Shown: positions 52,853 to 63,707, counted from the first letter of the stretch. The stretch: 64,000 nucleotides of DNA from Chryseobacterium rhizosphaerae (GCF_003385455.1 NZ_QNUF01000001.1:1-64000); one strand, 5' to 3'. Numbers and translations: made by a program. Notes: generated from the sequence alone by a model not told the origin.

Positions 52853-54754
52853 ATGAAGAAAATTAACATTATTTCTATGCTTTTGTTGTTTATCAATGTG
52901 TTTTCTCAAGGTCATGACCATTATTGTGGTTTTGATAGTGAATTAACAAAGATGGATGCCAAATTCCCAGAATTAAAAAAAAGAAGAGAAGAAACAGAAG
53001 CCAAATTGAGAAGTATGGACAAGCAGTCCTTTCTTAATAAAGTAGGAGGTAGCACATCGTGGAATGGATTATACACAGGACAGGTTTTTGAAATACCGGT
53101 AGTGGTGCATGTTATTGAATCCAGTGCGACAGCTAATACTAATTTAAGCCTTAGTGATCAAAATATTAAAGATTGGATTGACAGAGCCAATAAAATGTAT
53201 GCAACGACATATGGGAACGGATTCTATCCAGAAGGGGCTGGTGCAACAGGAGGAAATGTAATCCCTTTTAAATTGGTATTGGCAAAAAGGTCTCCAAGTT
53301 GTTTACCTACAAGTGGTATTGTAAGATATGATGGTAGTTCAATTCCATTATATGATACCAGAGGTGTTGATTCCAATGGTGCCGGGAACGGAGCTAATGA
53401 TTCGCAGATAAAAACATTGGCACCACATTGGCCGGAGACTTCCTATTTCAATATTTACGTTGTTATAGGATTTGACGGACAGCAGCAAAATGCCGGTGGA
53501 TTGATGGGCTATGCAAGATTTCCGGAAACCTATGATTATTTCTATGAAAGTTTCATGAAAGTGGCTACTCTTAAAAATCAAAATGATACTACCCTTACTC
53601 ATGAGCTGGGGCATGCATTTGGTTTATATCATACTTTTCAGGGAGTAGGTTATACTAATCAGACTTCTTGTCCTGTCAATAACAACTGTGCAACAGATGG
53701 AGACAGAGTTTGTGATACTTCACCATCAAGAAGTATGTATGGGGTTGCTGTGCCTGGCAATACAAGTATTGATCCATGTACTTCGCAAAACTATGATGGA
53801 ACTCAGTATAATGTCATGAATTATACCAATTCTAACCGTAAATTTACAGAAGGCCAAAGAGATAGAGCTATCATGTTGATGATGGAATATAGAAAAAATT
53901 TAATTACTTCAACGGCAGGTGTAGATCCTTCAGTTGTAATTCCTTCTCCTGTTTCAATAACAGCGGCGCAATGCAGTCCAACAGGAACTTTGCATCCTGC
54001 TAATAACAATTTTGCAATTGGAGCAACAAGAGTTCAGTTTGGGTCAATCAGTAGCATGACTAATGGTTATGATTCAGATGAGGTTTCTCCTAAGTTTTAT
54101 GAAGATTATACTACGGCTACTTGTATCAGACCTGCGTATTATACAGATATTCCATTAAATTCAAGTACAGCACTAAAAGTGAGCTATGATAATGGTTTTG
54201 GGCAAGCAGAGAAATTTGTAACAAAAGTTTGGATAGATTATAATAACAATGGATCATTCGAAGGTTCTGAATTAGTGGTCAATAATACATCAAATTCTAT
54301 GGCAAGCGGAGCTGGAACTACTTTGACCAGTAATATTACACCTCCTGCAGGTGCAGTAACAGGTACCTATCTGAGAATGAGAGTCGCGGTAGATGCTGCA
54401 ACTTATGGTGGTACAACTCTTCCTGATATGACGGCTTGTTCTCAATTGCAATATGGGCAAATGGAAGATTATGCCGTAAGAATTACAAGCTCTGAATTAA
54501 GCACGACAGAAACTAAAGGAAGTTCAGAATCAAAAATTATATATCTGAAATCTGAAAATAAAATAAACCTGGTTGGAAACAGAAATGATGTGTTTGGAGA
54601 TTACCAGATTTATGATCTAAGTGGTAAACTTATTCAGAAAGGAAATACTAAAACGAATGAAATTCAAATAAGTAATCAACTACCAAAAGGAGCATTTATC
54701 ATCAACTATTCTGATAAAAATAAAAATGTTTCTAAGAAATTCTTAAATAATTAG
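52853..54754 (+). CDS. T9SS-secreted M43 (pappalysin-like) metalloprotease
   Basis: This encodes 633 residues. A Sec signal (1-18) is followed by a propeptide-like stretch (about 20-85) with KLRSMDKQSFLNKVGG, then a zinc metallopeptidase domain (about 90-355). The zinc site is HELGHAFGLYH (250-260), fitting HExxHxxGxxH, and the Met-turn is YNVMNYT with Met322. Cysteines around 290-310 fit the family. A GEVED-type domain (about 440-545) with VWIDYNNNGSFEGSE and QMEDYAVRI comes next. The C-terminus (about 560-633) is a T9SS sorting domain (YQIYDLSGKLIQKG). It should be secreted or surface-bound and degrade proteins outside the cell. Confidence 0.92.
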   Translation: MKKINIISMLLLFINVFSQGHDHYCGFDSELTKMDAKFPELKKRREETEAKLRSMDKQSFLNKVGGSTSWNGLYTGQVFEIPVVVHVIESSATANTNLSLSDQNIKDWIDRANKMYATTYGNGFYPEGAGATGGNVIPFKLVLAKRSPSCLPTSGIVRYDGSSIPLYDTRGVDSNGAGNGANDSQIKTLAPHWPETSYFNIYVVIGFDGQQQNAGGLMGYARFPETYDYFYESFMKVATLKNQNDTTLTHELGHAFGLYHTFQGVGYTNQTSCPVNNNCATDGDRVCDTSPSRSMYGVAVPGNTSIDPCTSQNYDGTQYNVMNYTNSNRKFTEGQRDRAIMLMMEYRKNLITSTAGVDPSVVIPSPVSITAAQCSPTGTLHPANNNFAIGATRVQFGSISSMTNGYDSDEVSPKFYEDYTTATCIRPAYYTDIPLNSSTALKVSYDNGFGQAEKFVTKVWIDYNNNGSFEGSELVVNNTSNSMASGAGTTLTSNITPPAGAVTGTYLRMRVAVDAATYGGTTLPDMTACSQLQYGQMEDYAVRITSSELSTTETKGSSESKIIYLKSENKINLVGNRNDVFGDYQIYDLSGKLIQKGNTKTNEIQISNQLPKGAFIINYSDKNKNVSKKFLNN

Positions 54755-54822
54755 AATGATATCACAATGCTCATGAGTTGAGGTTGTGAATCTTGTATAG
54801 AAGCTTAAGGAAATTATAAAAG

Positions 54823-54857
54823 AGGCCATTTTCACTAATTGTGAGATGGCCTTTTTG
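54823..54857 (+). terminator. Terminator after the M43 protease
   Basis: Stem 54823-54829 with 54846-54852, continued by TCAC/GTGA (54832-54835 with 54841-54844), then Ts. The next 90 bases hold no gene. Confidence 0.82.
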
Positions 54858-54947
54858 CTTTAGCTATACTAGGCTAATATTAAATTGCTATGAGCTGAAA
54901 TAATATGTAATTTCTTGTTTAGAAGAATTTAAGTTTTCTATTGATTA

Positions 54948-54966
54948 TACGACACGTTTTGTCGCT
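54948..54966. promoter_or_regulatory. Dyad shared by both RHS loci, copy 2
   Basis: TACGACA, 5 bases, TGTCGCT. It differs from the 17809 copy only within the spacer. It lies about 155 bases before the ATG at 55123 and about 110 bases before the -7 box. Confidence 0.55.
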
Positions 54967-55076
54967 GTTGAGCAATATTTTTGAATGAAAATAGCGTAAA
55001 CCTATAAAGAAGTTAATGGATGATGAATTTGTAATCGTTCATGCTAATAAATCTTTCGATAGTGAGGTAAAAAGGG

Positions 55077-55084
55077 TATTTTTG
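55077..55084 (+). promoter_or_regulatory. -7 promoter box for RHS locus 2
   Basis: TATTTTTG matches TAnnTTTG; it ends 38 bases before the ATG at 55123. Confidence 0.55.
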
Positions 55085-55122
55085 CAACCGAATTAAACTT
55101 ATAATAACTTAAAAAACAGGGA

Positions 55123-56763
55123 ATGAAAAAACTTTATCTCGGTGCATTTACCTTATGCACCATTGTGAGTCTATCTGCCCAGGAAGTCATCTGGCAGAAA
55201 GACATCAAATCTTCCACTCAGGATTTTCTCAATCAGGTGATCACAACCATTGACCAGCAATATCTTATTACAGGAAGCAGTATTCAGGCTAAAAGCCAGT
55301 CACTAGCTGCCAATAACCAGAAACAAAACAACGGTTACGATTTTCATTTGATCAAACTCAACCAGCAGGGAGAACAGGTTTGGGAGAAATATTTTGCCGG
55401 ACAAAACCACGACTATTTATCCGCAACTGTGACCACTCAGGATGGAGGATTTCTGGTTTCCGGTACTTCCTATTCCGGAAAAGGACTGGATAAAAAAGAT
55501 GATTCCAAAGGGGGATCGGATATCTGGTTGATCAGACTGAATGAATTTGGTGATGAACTGTGGCAAAAAACCTTGGGAACTTCCTCAGATGAAGAAGCCA
55601 AAGCAGTGATTCAAACCACCGACTTAGGCTTTTTTGTGGCGGGAAATATTCAAAACTCATCCAAAGGTTACGGTTCAAAAGATGTCTGGATCACCAGACT
55701 GGATAAAGACGGAAAAGAGCTTTCTCAGCTTATTCTGGGAGGAAGAGGCTTGGATGAAGTAGAAAAAATGATACCCACGAAAGACGGCGGAGCATTATTA
55801 GGAATCTATTCAAGGAGTTCCGAGGTTCTGGGTTCCGGGGTTGGAAATTCTGAGACTAAACCTTCGACTGAAAGACCCGCTTCCTCAATAGCCATTAGCC
55901 AAATGCCAAAAGCCAGCAGCAATTTCGGTGAAGGCGACTACTGGATTGTAAAGCTGGATAAAAACGGAAAAGTAGAATGGGAAAAGAACTTTGGCGGAAA
56001 AGGCGATGATCATATCAGAACCCTGGCTCTAACTTCAAACGGTTTTATCATCGGAGGAGAATCCAGATCCGAGAGATCCGGAAACAAATCAGTAGAAATT
56101 GAAGAAGGCACAGACCTTTGGCTGATCTCACTGAATGAAAGAGGGGATGAACAATGGCAGAAATCTTACAATTTCAAGAACAGGGATATTTTGATGGGGA
56201 TGAATGTGATACAGAGTCAAGAGTCAGGATCCAGGAATCAAGATGCCACAAAAGGAATATTGCTCGGAGGGTATACCCAGGCGGAAGGAAGAATAGAGAA
56301 AGATGATGAGACTTTCTGGATGCTATATCTGGATGGAAACGGCAATGAACAATGGAGAAAACATGTGAGTGGAGACTCGAGAAAAAGAGAGGAGAGACTT
56401 TCGGATTTGAGACTTAACAGAGATGGCTCTATTATTCTGGCCGGAACCAGTGCTGAGGAATTAGGAAAAGAGAACTGGAAGATTGTAAAGCTGGGAGACA
56501 AACAGGTGGATCAGTTAATAGAAAAACATGATATCAAGATTTATCCGAACCCTGTATCCGATTATGCTTATGTGGAAATCGGCTTTAATTTCAAAGAAGC
56601 TGATATTATGCTGTACGATATGAGTGGAAGACAGCTTCAGAATATAAAAACTAAAAACAATGTTACCAAGTTGAGTACACAGGCTCTTGTACAAGGCGCT
56701 TACCTGGTGACCATAAAAACGGATAACAATAAAACAGCAAATGCTAAACTGATTAAAAAATAG
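55123..56763 (+). CDS. T9SS-sorted repeat (propeller-like) secreted protein, paralogue
   Basis: This encodes 546 residues, closely related to the product at 18015 over its full length. It has a Sec signal (1-19, ending LSAQ), the same propeller-like repeats with DGG-F-L-V-S-G-T and W-L-I-R-L-N-E-F-G-D-E-L-W blades, and the same type A sorting domain (IKIYPNPVSDYAYVEIGFN to KLIKK). It is longer because of inserted loops, notably a Ser/Glu-rich one near residues 235-265. The gene leads directly into an RHS N-half 3 bases later, repeating the layout of locus 1. Keeping this gene with RHS pairs in two places argues for a functional link. Confidence 0.88.
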   Translation: MKKLYLGAFTLCTIVSLSAQEVIWQKDIKSSTQDFLNQVITTIDQQYLITGSSIQAKSQSLAANNQKQNNGYDFHLIKLNQQGEQVWEKYFAGQNHDYLSATVTTQDGGFLVSGTSYSGKGLDKKDDSKGGSDIWLIRLNEFGDELWQKTLGTSSDEEAKAVIQTTDLGFFVAGNIQNSSKGYGSKDVWITRLDKDGKELSQLILGGRGLDEVEKMIPTKDGGALLGIYSRSSEVLGSGVGNSETKPSTERPASSIAISQMPKASSNFGEGDYWIVKLDKNGKVEWEKNFGGKGDDHIRTLALTSNGFIIGGESRSERSGNKSVEIEEGTDLWLISLNERGDEQWQKSYNFKNRDILMGMNVIQSQESGSRNQDATKGILLGGYTQAEGRIEKDDETFWMLYLDGNGNEQWRKHVSGDSRKREERLSDLRLNRDGSIILAGTSAEELGKENWKIVKLGDKQVDQLIEKHDIKIYPNPVSDYAYVEIGFNFKEADIMLYDMSGRQLQNIKTKNNVTKLSTQALVQGAYLVTIKTDNNKTANAKLIKK

Positions 56764-56766
56764 ATA

Positions 56767-59700
56767 ATGAAAAAAATATACTTATCACTATCACTCCTGC
56801 TAGCCACACATTCCTTTTCACAACAAACAAAGGAGCCGATACAAATAAAATCACCACAAACTTATGCATTTGAGAAATATGGAAATGTACCTGTTAATCT
56901 TTATACGGGAACACTTGATCTTAGAATACCTATTTATACTATTCCGACAAATGGTGGTAAAAATATAGATGTTTTTGTTTCGTATGATTCGTCCGGTTTT
57001 TTACCTCATAAGAAATCTGATTATGCGGGGATGAATTGGTCACTTATGGCAGGAGGAAGAATTACAAGAACTTTAAAAGGTATTCCTGATGAATATAAAG
57101 GTATTCCCAATGGAACTGCCGGGAATCCTTTTGGAACAGGGGTAAACCTTCATGGCTTTTTGACTGGAGTTCGGCTCAATCCCTATACTAATACTCAGGT
57201 CTATGATTTATACAATGGTACAGGGGGCGTAACTGGGGAGAGTTGGAGATTGGGAACTGTAGATAATGGTTATGAAGGAGAACCTGATGTTTTTAGTTTT
57301 AATGCCATGGGGCTTTCCGGAAAATTTATGGTGGGAAATGATGGAAATGTTTTAGTAGAATCAAATGATCCAAATATAAAAGTTGACTTAACAGGAGTAG
57401 TTTCTTATGGAGGATATGAATTCTGCAAGCCAACTAATCAAACAATTATTATTACTGATGGACAGGGAAACAAATATTATTTTGGTGGAGATTTCTCCAA
57501 ATATGAAATAGCATATAATTTACCTCTTCCTGGTCCGTCTAAGCAAAATACGTTTAAAGGATTTCCGTATATAAATTCATTCAGTCTTTCAAAAGTTGAA
57601 TTTACAAATGGGCAAACTATTAATTTTGGATATGTCCAAGATAATTTAAACAGTACTTTTTGTAGTATTATGTCAAGTACTACAAATGTCCTGAATAATG
57701 CTAAAGTACTTAATTTTGAAGGCTACTTTCAGGATGGTGCAAGGGTTGACGATTGGAAAAATTGTCCGGGAGGATTTGCAGGCTGTGCTTCTGCTGTAGC
57801 TGGCACACCAGGTTATACTGAAAACTTTGTTTTAACAAAACGTTCTCTCCTTGAGTCTATAAAATATGGAGACAAGGAAATAAAAATTAATTATAAAGAT
57901 GCTGGCTATCCAATTAAACATTATGAAGGAAGTTCAAGTGCCTTAAATTTCAATGAGTTTTTGGTAGATAATATTCAGATATTCAGTAATAATATTTTGG
58001 TTAAGAATACTCTATTTGCTTATGATGATTTTGGAGGAGTAAACAAAAGACCTTTTTTAAAAACAATTACAGAGCCTCAAAGTAATAAAGTCTATAGTTT
58101 TGAATACTATAATACATCGAACTTACCAAAGTATGTCACAAAAGGTCTGGATCACTGGGGATATTGGAATGGGAATGATAATAATACCAATATATCACCT
58201 TTTGAAACGTACAATTCCGCTACAGGAGATTATACAATAAATAGTACATATAGAGATACTAATATCCAAAAATACAATGTGGGATTGTTAAGTAAGATCA
58301 CCTATCCAACAAAAGGGTATTCTACTTTTGAATATGAACCTAATTATTATGGTAAGAGAATAGAAAGAAATTCTGCAAGTTCTTTTTTGCCTTCTTTAAT
58401 GAACAATGCGGGAGTTGTAGGAGGAGCAAGAATTCTCAGACAATATGATTATTCAGAAAACGGAGGAATAATTAATGATAAAACATACAAATATACAATG
58501 GCATTAAGCGGGGGAATTTCTTCAGGGATATTGATGAACTGGCCAAGATATATTTATTATATAGAATTTACAAGTCCTACTTCGATTCAGAAGCTGATGA
58601 TGAGATCTAGTTCTAATGTTCAGCAAAATAGTATGGATAGTTATAATGTAGGATATCAAAAGGTTTTTGAAGTGAATGCAGGAAAAGGATATACGGAGTA
58701 CAATTTCACCAATTATGAAGACTATCCTGATATTTTAAATCCCGATACTGGAAACTTAAGGAACTATTTCACTTCCGCTCAGATCGCTCCGGAAAATTTG
58801 TATAAAAATCTCAGAAATTTATATGGAATTGATAGAAGTATTTTAAGGGGTAAGCTAAAATCAGAAATTATATATGCGGAAGGTTCTGCAAATCCTTTAA
58901 AGAAAACAGAATATACTTTCAATGACAATATAGATTTTAATCCTAATAATGCAAAAGACAATAATAATTTTGTAACAGTGCATCATCTTTCAGGTGCCTG
59001 GGTACAGGGGTATAAGAAGTTTTTGAATATGTCTGCTATTAAAAAGAAAGTGGTTACAGATTTCTTAAGTAATAATGAGATAAAGAATGCAGAAGAATAT
59101 TATTATGAGAGTAGTAAACATCTGAACCTTTCCAAAGAGAATATCGTTACATCAGACAATTCCAGTTTATCAAAAAAATATTTATATGCAGAGGATACAG
59201 AAGTAAATAATACTTTAATGATATCCAAAAACATGGTGGGTATTCCAGTAAGTTCAGAGATAAAAAAAGACAATAAAATTATTGCAAAAACAGAGACCAT
59301 TTATCCGGTGGCCTTACCTACCGCTCAAACCGGCAATATTGTACTGCCGTTAGCTGTTAAATCCTATGATCTTCAAAACCCTGCTATTTCAACGACAGAG
59401 GTTCAATACGATACATATGACTCAAACGGAAACCTGCAGCAATATACCACAAAAGACGGTATATCCACAGTCATTATCTGGGGATATAATAACACCCAGC
59501 CTATCGCTAAAATAGAAGGAGTAACCTTTTCCCAGGTTTCATCTGCTACCAGTGCTATTGTCAATGCTTCTGATTTGGATGGAGCTGCAGGTTCCAATAA
59601 TGATGAAACCGCTTTATTAAATGCATTAAAAACATTCCGAGCTCAGTTTCCTAATTCTCTGGTGACTACTTACACGTATGATCCGCTGGTAGGAGTAAGA

Positions 59701-59823
59701 AGCATCACTCCACCATCTGGAATCGGAGAAAGCTACCTTTATGATGCAGTGGGCAGACTTGAAAAAGTAGTTGATGTAAATGGAAAGGTAATAAAGGAAA
59801 TGAAGTACAACTATAAAAACTAA
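56767..59823 (+). CDS. RHS N-half protein, locus 2
   Basis: This encodes 1018 residues with a Sec signal (1-19). It opens with YGNVPVNLYTGTLDLRIPIY, YAGMNWSLMAGGRITRTLKG and GEPDVFSFNAMGLSGKFMVG, which match the SpvB/TcdB-like start of RHS shells. A long tyrosine-rich repeat body follows. The C-terminal 150 residues (WGYNNTQPIAKIEGVTFSQV, YTYDPLVGVRSITPPSG, YLYDAVGRLEKVVD) align with those of the 19567 product, while the middle is more diverged. There is no toxin tip. The next gene, 5 bases on, carries the core and tip, so the two-chain plan is the same as locus 1. Confidence 0.82.
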   Translation: MKKIYLSLSLLLATHSFSQQTKEPIQIKSPQTYAFEKYGNVPVNLYTGTLDLRIPIYTIPTNGGKNIDVFVSYDSSGFLPHKKSDYAGMNWSLMAGGRITRTLKGIPDEYKGIPNGTAGNPFGTGVNLHGFLTGVRLNPYTNTQVYDLYNGTGGVTGESWRLGTVDNGYEGEPDVFSFNAMGLSGKFMVGNDGNVLVESNDPNIKVDLTGVVSYGGYEFCKPTNQTIIITDGQGNKYYFGGDFSKYEIAYNLPLPGPSKQNTFKGFPYINSFSLSKVEFTNGQTINFGYVQDNLNSTFCSIMSSTTNVLNNAKVLNFEGYFQDGARVDDWKNCPGGFAGCASAVAGTPGYTENFVLTKRSLLESIKYGDKEIKINYKDAGYPIKHYEGSSSALNFNEFLVDNIQIFSNNILVKNTLFAYDDFGGVNKRPFLKTITEPQSNKVYSFEYYNTSNLPKYVTKGLDHWGYWNGNDNNTNISPFETYNSATGDYTINSTYRDTNIQKYNVGLLSKITYPTKGYSTFEYEPNYYGKRIERNSASSFLPSLMNNAGVVGGARILRQYDYSENGGIINDKTYKYTMALSGGISSGILMNWPRYIYYIEFTSPTSIQKLMMRSSSNVQQNSMDSYNVGYQKVFEVNAGKGYTEYNFTNYEDYPDILNPDTGNLRNYFTSAQIAPENLYKNLRNLYGIDRSILRGKLKSEIIYAEGSANPLKKTEYTFNDNIDFNPNNAKDNNNFVTVHHLSGAWVQGYKKFLNMSAIKKKVVTDFLSNNEIKNAEEYYYESSKHLNLSKENIVTSDNSSLSKKYLYAEDTEVNNTLMISKNMVGIPVSSEIKKDNKIIAKTETIYPVALPTAQTGNIVLPLAVKSYDLQNPAISTTEVQYDTYDSNGNLQQYTTKDGISTVIIWGYNNTQPIAKIEGVTFSQVSSATSAIVNASDLDGAAGSNNDETALLNALKTFRAQFPNSLVTTYTYDPLVGVRSITPPSGIGESYLYDAVGRLEKVVDVNGKVIKEMKYNYKN

Positions 59824-59828
59824 TACCG

Positions 59829-62800
59829 ATGAAAAAAATAATAATTCCTATAGGAGTACTGCTAACATCAAGTGTACAGGCACAGCTTACTCCACTTCCT
59901 AACACCGAAAACTATATCCAAGCTAAAACATATCTGGATTATAATGGAGCTACGGCTTCCAAATCTGCTGAAACCGTTCAGTATTTCGATGGATTGGGAA
60001 GACCTAAACAGATAGTGAATGTGAAAGCTTCTCCACAAGGAAAGGATGTAGTGACCTATTTTGAATATGACGGATTTGGCAGGCAGGTAAAAGATTACCT
60101 TCCCGTTCCCCAATCCGGGACCCTTAATGGGGCTATCGTTCCCAATCCTTTGGCTAATGCAACCAATACACCTTATGGTTCAGAAAAGATTTATGCAGAA
60201 AAGATACTGGAAAACTCACCCTTAGATAGAATCCAGCAACAGATTCAGGTGGGAAATGACTGGTCGAATAAGCCTGTGAAGTTTGAATATGATGTTAATA
60301 CTGCAACAGATGCTATAAAATACACCACTACAACTATATGGGAGAACAATGCGACCAAATCAACCATTGAATACGGAGGGATATATGGAGCAAGCCAGCT
60401 TTACAAGAATACACTAACCGATGAAGACGGAAACCAAACTATTGAATTCAAAAATGGGAAAGGGCAGACGTTGATGGTAAGAAAAGTAATCAGCGCCACA
60501 GAAAATGCGGACACCTATTATGTTTATAATGAATATGATCAGTTAGCATGGGTAATTCCTCCTTTGTTATCAAAAAAAGTACATTGGGGATGGGCTGATC
60601 AACAGGAATTAGCTTATGAATATCGTTACGATGGCAGAAACCGTTTGGTAGAAAAGAAGCTTCCTGGAAAAGACTGGGAATATATGGTGTATGATAAACA
60701 GGATAGACTGGTGGGTACACAAGATGCCAATCTCAGAGCCAAAGGACAGTGGATGTACACCAAATATGACCAGTTTTCAAGAGTAATCATGACTGGTATA
60801 TGCCAAGCCATGGGGAACTCCCGTTTGGAAGAACAGAATTATGCCAATACTAAAGGCAGCAATAGTGAAACCAGAAGCGCTGGTATATCTATGGATTATA
60901 GCGGGATGAACATCTATTATTCTGTTACTTCGGGGTATCCCCAATATGATAAAGTTTATAATTTTTTAAGCCTCAATTATTATGATACGTATCCTGTAGG
61001 AGCACCTGCCATTCCTTCACAAATACAAGGAAGCGATGTTTTACAGGATAATTCTCAAAACTCTACGGTAAGTACAAAAGGACTGCCCACTGCCAGCTAT
61101 GTGAAAAATACAGAAGCCAATGATATTGGATGGACAAAGAATTATACTTATTATGATACCAAAGGTAGGCTAATTGGTACTCACTCCATTAATCATTTAG
61201 GAGGTTATACCAAAACAGAATCTAAGCTGGATTTTGCAGGTGCTCCACAAAATACCAACACCTATCACATGAGAAAACCCGGCGAGGCAGGAGTAACCAT
61301 TCAGGAGCGTTTTGTTTATGATTCCCAGAATAGGGTGAAGGAACATTGGCATCAGGTAGATGGTAACCCAGAGCAGCTTCTGACTGAAAATACGTACAAC
61401 GAACTTTCCCAGCTCAGCAATAAAAAAGTAGGAAACGGTCTTCAAAGTATTGATTACGATTATAATATCAGGGGCTGGATGACCGATATTAATAAAAACC
61501 AGATGCCTGTTGTTGATTTAGGCGGAAAGTTATTTGCTTATAAAATTAAATACAACCAGAGAGAAGGTATCGAAAACCCCGATGCTATACAATTCCCCGG
61601 GAAGAATGTAAAACCAAGATATAACGGAAATATTGCGGAAATAGACTGGAGGTCTGTACGGAGTATTGGAGCTAACCCACCCATTACCCCCAAAAGGTAT
61701 GGATATGCCTATGATGGTTTGAACAGACTAAGTGCGGGGTATTATCAGAATCCCAATAATCCGAATAGTAAAGAAAATATAGAATCTTTAGCTTATGATG
61801 CAAACGGAAATATTACCAGTCTTTACAGAACTTCAGTAGTTAAAGCGGGAATAAATACAGCAACCGTCATTGATAATCTTACCTATACCTATTCCGGAAA
61901 TAAGCTAACCAATATTAAAGATAGTACCAATAATCAGGCTGGATATGAAGGCGGTGGTGGTACAATCAGCTATGATCTCAATGGCAATATGAAAGATATG
62001 CCGGATAAACAGATTGTAGGAATTAATTATAACCATTTGAATTTACCCAATTCGATAGTTCGTGGTACTAATTTTAATAGTACTAACCTATACCGGGGTG
62101 ATGGAGTGAAATTACATAAAAGAACCGTTGAATTGAGTGATGGTATTAACGGGACTGTAACGACTACAACTGATACAGATTATTTAGACGGATTTCAGTA
62201 TAGTCTTATGAATATTGCAGGTGGTGGTTCCCCTGGTGGAGGGGAGGAGCCTGCTGATTTTGCTGTATCTCCCACGAGAAAAGCAATGGAAATAGAGGCG
62301 TTCTCCAATGAAACACGAAAGATTTCTCCCACACCTGTAAGTAAAACAGTGGATTTACAGTTTTTTCCAACTGCAGAAGGGTTTTATGATTACGAAAAAG
62401 ATCAGTATATTTACCAATATAAGGATCATTTAGGAAATGTAAGAATAAGTTTCATCAGAAACAGCACAGGAGCTCTTGAAATTACAGATTCTAATGATTA
62501 TTACCCATTCGGGATGAGTCATTTAAATACTGGAGCATCTTTCTTTGGACCGAGTACATATAAAAATTATAAGTACAACGGCAAGGAGTTGCAAGAGACA
62601 GGTATGTATGATTATGGAGCGAGGATGTATATGCCGGATATTGGTAGATGGGGTGTGGTGGATCCAAGAAGCCAATATACACATGAAGCTTATAGTTACG
62701 TTTGGAATAATCCGATTATGTTTGCAGATCCAACGGGAATGCAAGGAGAACAAGTTTCTGATTGGTTTACTGATGGAAAAGGCAATTACAAATGGGATCC

Positions 62801-63419
62801 TATTGTAACGGGACCGGAAAATACTCCTAAAGACTGGAACTATGTTGGACCAACGGGGAGTTATAGGATCAACGGAGCAACTGTACAGCTTTTAGAAGGA
62901 GGAAAAACCTTCACAGATATAGACGAAATTGCTGTAAGTGGAGTTTCTCCAGCGGCAGCAGGTATTGTTCTTTCACAAAATGCTCGTTTTGGTTTTTTTG
63001 CTTTTTTAGCGGTTGCTTCATGGTATGTTATTAGCGATTTTGTAAATACTACACCTACTCAGTATGGAACTCGAATTGATCCGATGACACATTCTCCTCA
63101 TACAATGAATGCGGAATCCGATGCAGGATCAGAATCCAATGCAGAAACAGATAGTACCGACGTAAATGGTGTAAATGTTCCTGATGCAAGAAAAGGAGGA
63201 GGAAAGAATGGACAACATGCAAATCTTAAAGCCAAGCAAAGTGCTGGAGAAAAATATGAAGAAGCTAAAAGTAAATTGGATTCCATATCTAGAAAACCCA
63301 ATAAAACAAAAGAAGATAATAAGTTAAAAACACAATTAGAAAAGCAGGTAAAACATTGGAAAGCAAAAGCACAAGAAACCGGAGAAAACCATAGTAGAAA
63401 TGCAAAAGGAAATAGATAA
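59829..63419 (+). CDS. RHS core protein with basic toxin tip, locus 2
   Basis: This encodes 1196 residues: a Sec signal (1-18), the DUF6443-type N-domain (TENYIQAKTYLD, ETVQYFDGLGRPKQ, DYLPVPQSG), YD repeats and the RHS core (DHLGNVRISFIRNSTGA, YYPFGMSH, YKYNGKELQETGMYDYG near 915, and ADPTGMQG). The first 880 residues are very similar to the 22421 product, but the tip is different. It has a short hydrophobic stretch near 1055, a Ser/Asn/Glu linker, and a last 75-residue block that is strongly basic: GGGKNGQHANLKAKQ, NKTKEDNKLKTQLEKQVKHW and ETGENHSRNAKGNR. The His-containing basic tail is likely to act on nucleic acid, but I cannot name its family. The immunity gene follows after 3 bases. 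Confidence 0.83.
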   Translation: MKKIIIPIGVLLTSSVQAQLTPLPNTENYIQAKTYLDYNGATASKSAETVQYFDGLGRPKQIVNVKASPQGKDVVTYFEYDGFGRQVKDYLPVPQSGTLNGAIVPNPLANATNTPYGSEKIYAEKILENSPLDRIQQQIQVGNDWSNKPVKFEYDVNTATDAIKYTTTTIWENNATKSTIEYGGIYGASQLYKNTLTDEDGNQTIEFKNGKGQTLMVRKVISATENADTYYVYNEYDQLAWVIPPLLSKKVHWGWADQQELAYEYRYDGRNRLVEKKLPGKDWEYMVYDKQDRLVGTQDANLRAKGQWMYTKYDQFSRVIMTGICQAMGNSRLEEQNYANTKGSNSETRSAGISMDYSGMNIYYSVTSGYPQYDKVYNFLSLNYYDTYPVGAPAIPSQIQGSDVLQDNSQNSTVSTKGLPTASYVKNTEANDIGWTKNYTYYDTKGRLIGTHSINHLGGYTKTESKLDFAGAPQNTNTYHMRKPGEAGVTIQERFVYDSQNRVKEHWHQVDGNPEQLLTENTYNELSQLSNKKVGNGLQSIDYDYNIRGWMTDINKNQMPVVDLGGKLFAYKIKYNQREGIENPDAIQFPGKNVKPRYNGNIAEIDWRSVRSIGANPPITPKRYGYAYDGLNRLSAGYYQNPNNPNSKENIESLAYDANGNITSLYRTSVVKAGINTATVIDNLTYTYSGNKLTNIKDSTNNQAGYEGGGGTISYDLNGNMKDMPDKQIVGINYNHLNLPNSIVRGTNFNSTNLYRGDGVKLHKRTVELSDGINGTVTTTTDTDYLDGFQYSLMNIAGGGSPGGGEEPADFAVSPTRKAMEIEAFSNETRKISPTPVSKTVDLQFFPTAEGFYDYEKDQYIYQYKDHLGNVRISFIRNSTGALEITDSNDYYPFGMSHLNTGASFFGPSTYKNYKYNGKELQETGMYDYGARMYMPDIGRWGVVDPRSQYTHEAYSYVWNNPIMFADPTGMQGEQVSDWFTDGKGNYKWDPIVTGPENTPKDWNYVGPTGSYRINGATVQLLEGGKTFTDIDEIAVSGVSPAAAGIVLSQNARFGFFAFLAVASWYVISDFVNTTPTQYGTRIDPMTHSPHTMNAESDAGSESNAETDSTDVNGVNVPDARKGGGKNGQHANLKAKQSAGEKYEEAKSKLDSISRKPNKTKEDNKLKTQLEKQVKHWKAKAQETGENHSRNAKGNR

Positions 63420-63422
63420 ACT

Positions 63423-63707
63423 ATGAATTTATATACAATTATTTTTGAATTTATGGGAGGTACATATTGCTCACAAAACCATTCAACAGATGAAAGAGAA
63501 GCTTTAGTACGTGCTATTAAAGAAAATATCAAAAATCAAGAACTTACTGATTTTAAAGAAAATCTTTTAAATGATCTTAATTTTTGGATTGAAGAAATAG
63601 GAGTTTCTTCGTTAGACGGCTTGAATAACGTTTGGTATTTTTCTTTTTCATACGAGGATGAATCATATCATTGCCATATAATTAAAACGGTTAATCTTCA
63701 AGAATAA
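63423..63707 (+). CDS. Putative immunity protein for the locus 2 toxin
   Basis: This encodes a 94-residue soluble protein, acidic overall, that starts 3 bases after the RHS toxin. MNLYTIIFEFMGGTYCSQNH looks like a beta strand opening; ENIKNQELTDFKENLLNDLN is helical; NVWYFSFSYEDESYHCHIIK is a final strand pair. No family is recognised. Position, size and acidic charge against a basic toxin tip support an immunity role in the cytoplasm. A perfect palindrome and a terminator follow. Confidence 0.75.
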   Translation: MNLYTIIFEFMGGTYCSQNHSTDEREALVRAIKENIKNQELTDFKENLLNDLNFWIEEIGVSSLDGLNNVWYFSFSYEDESYHCHIIKTVNLQE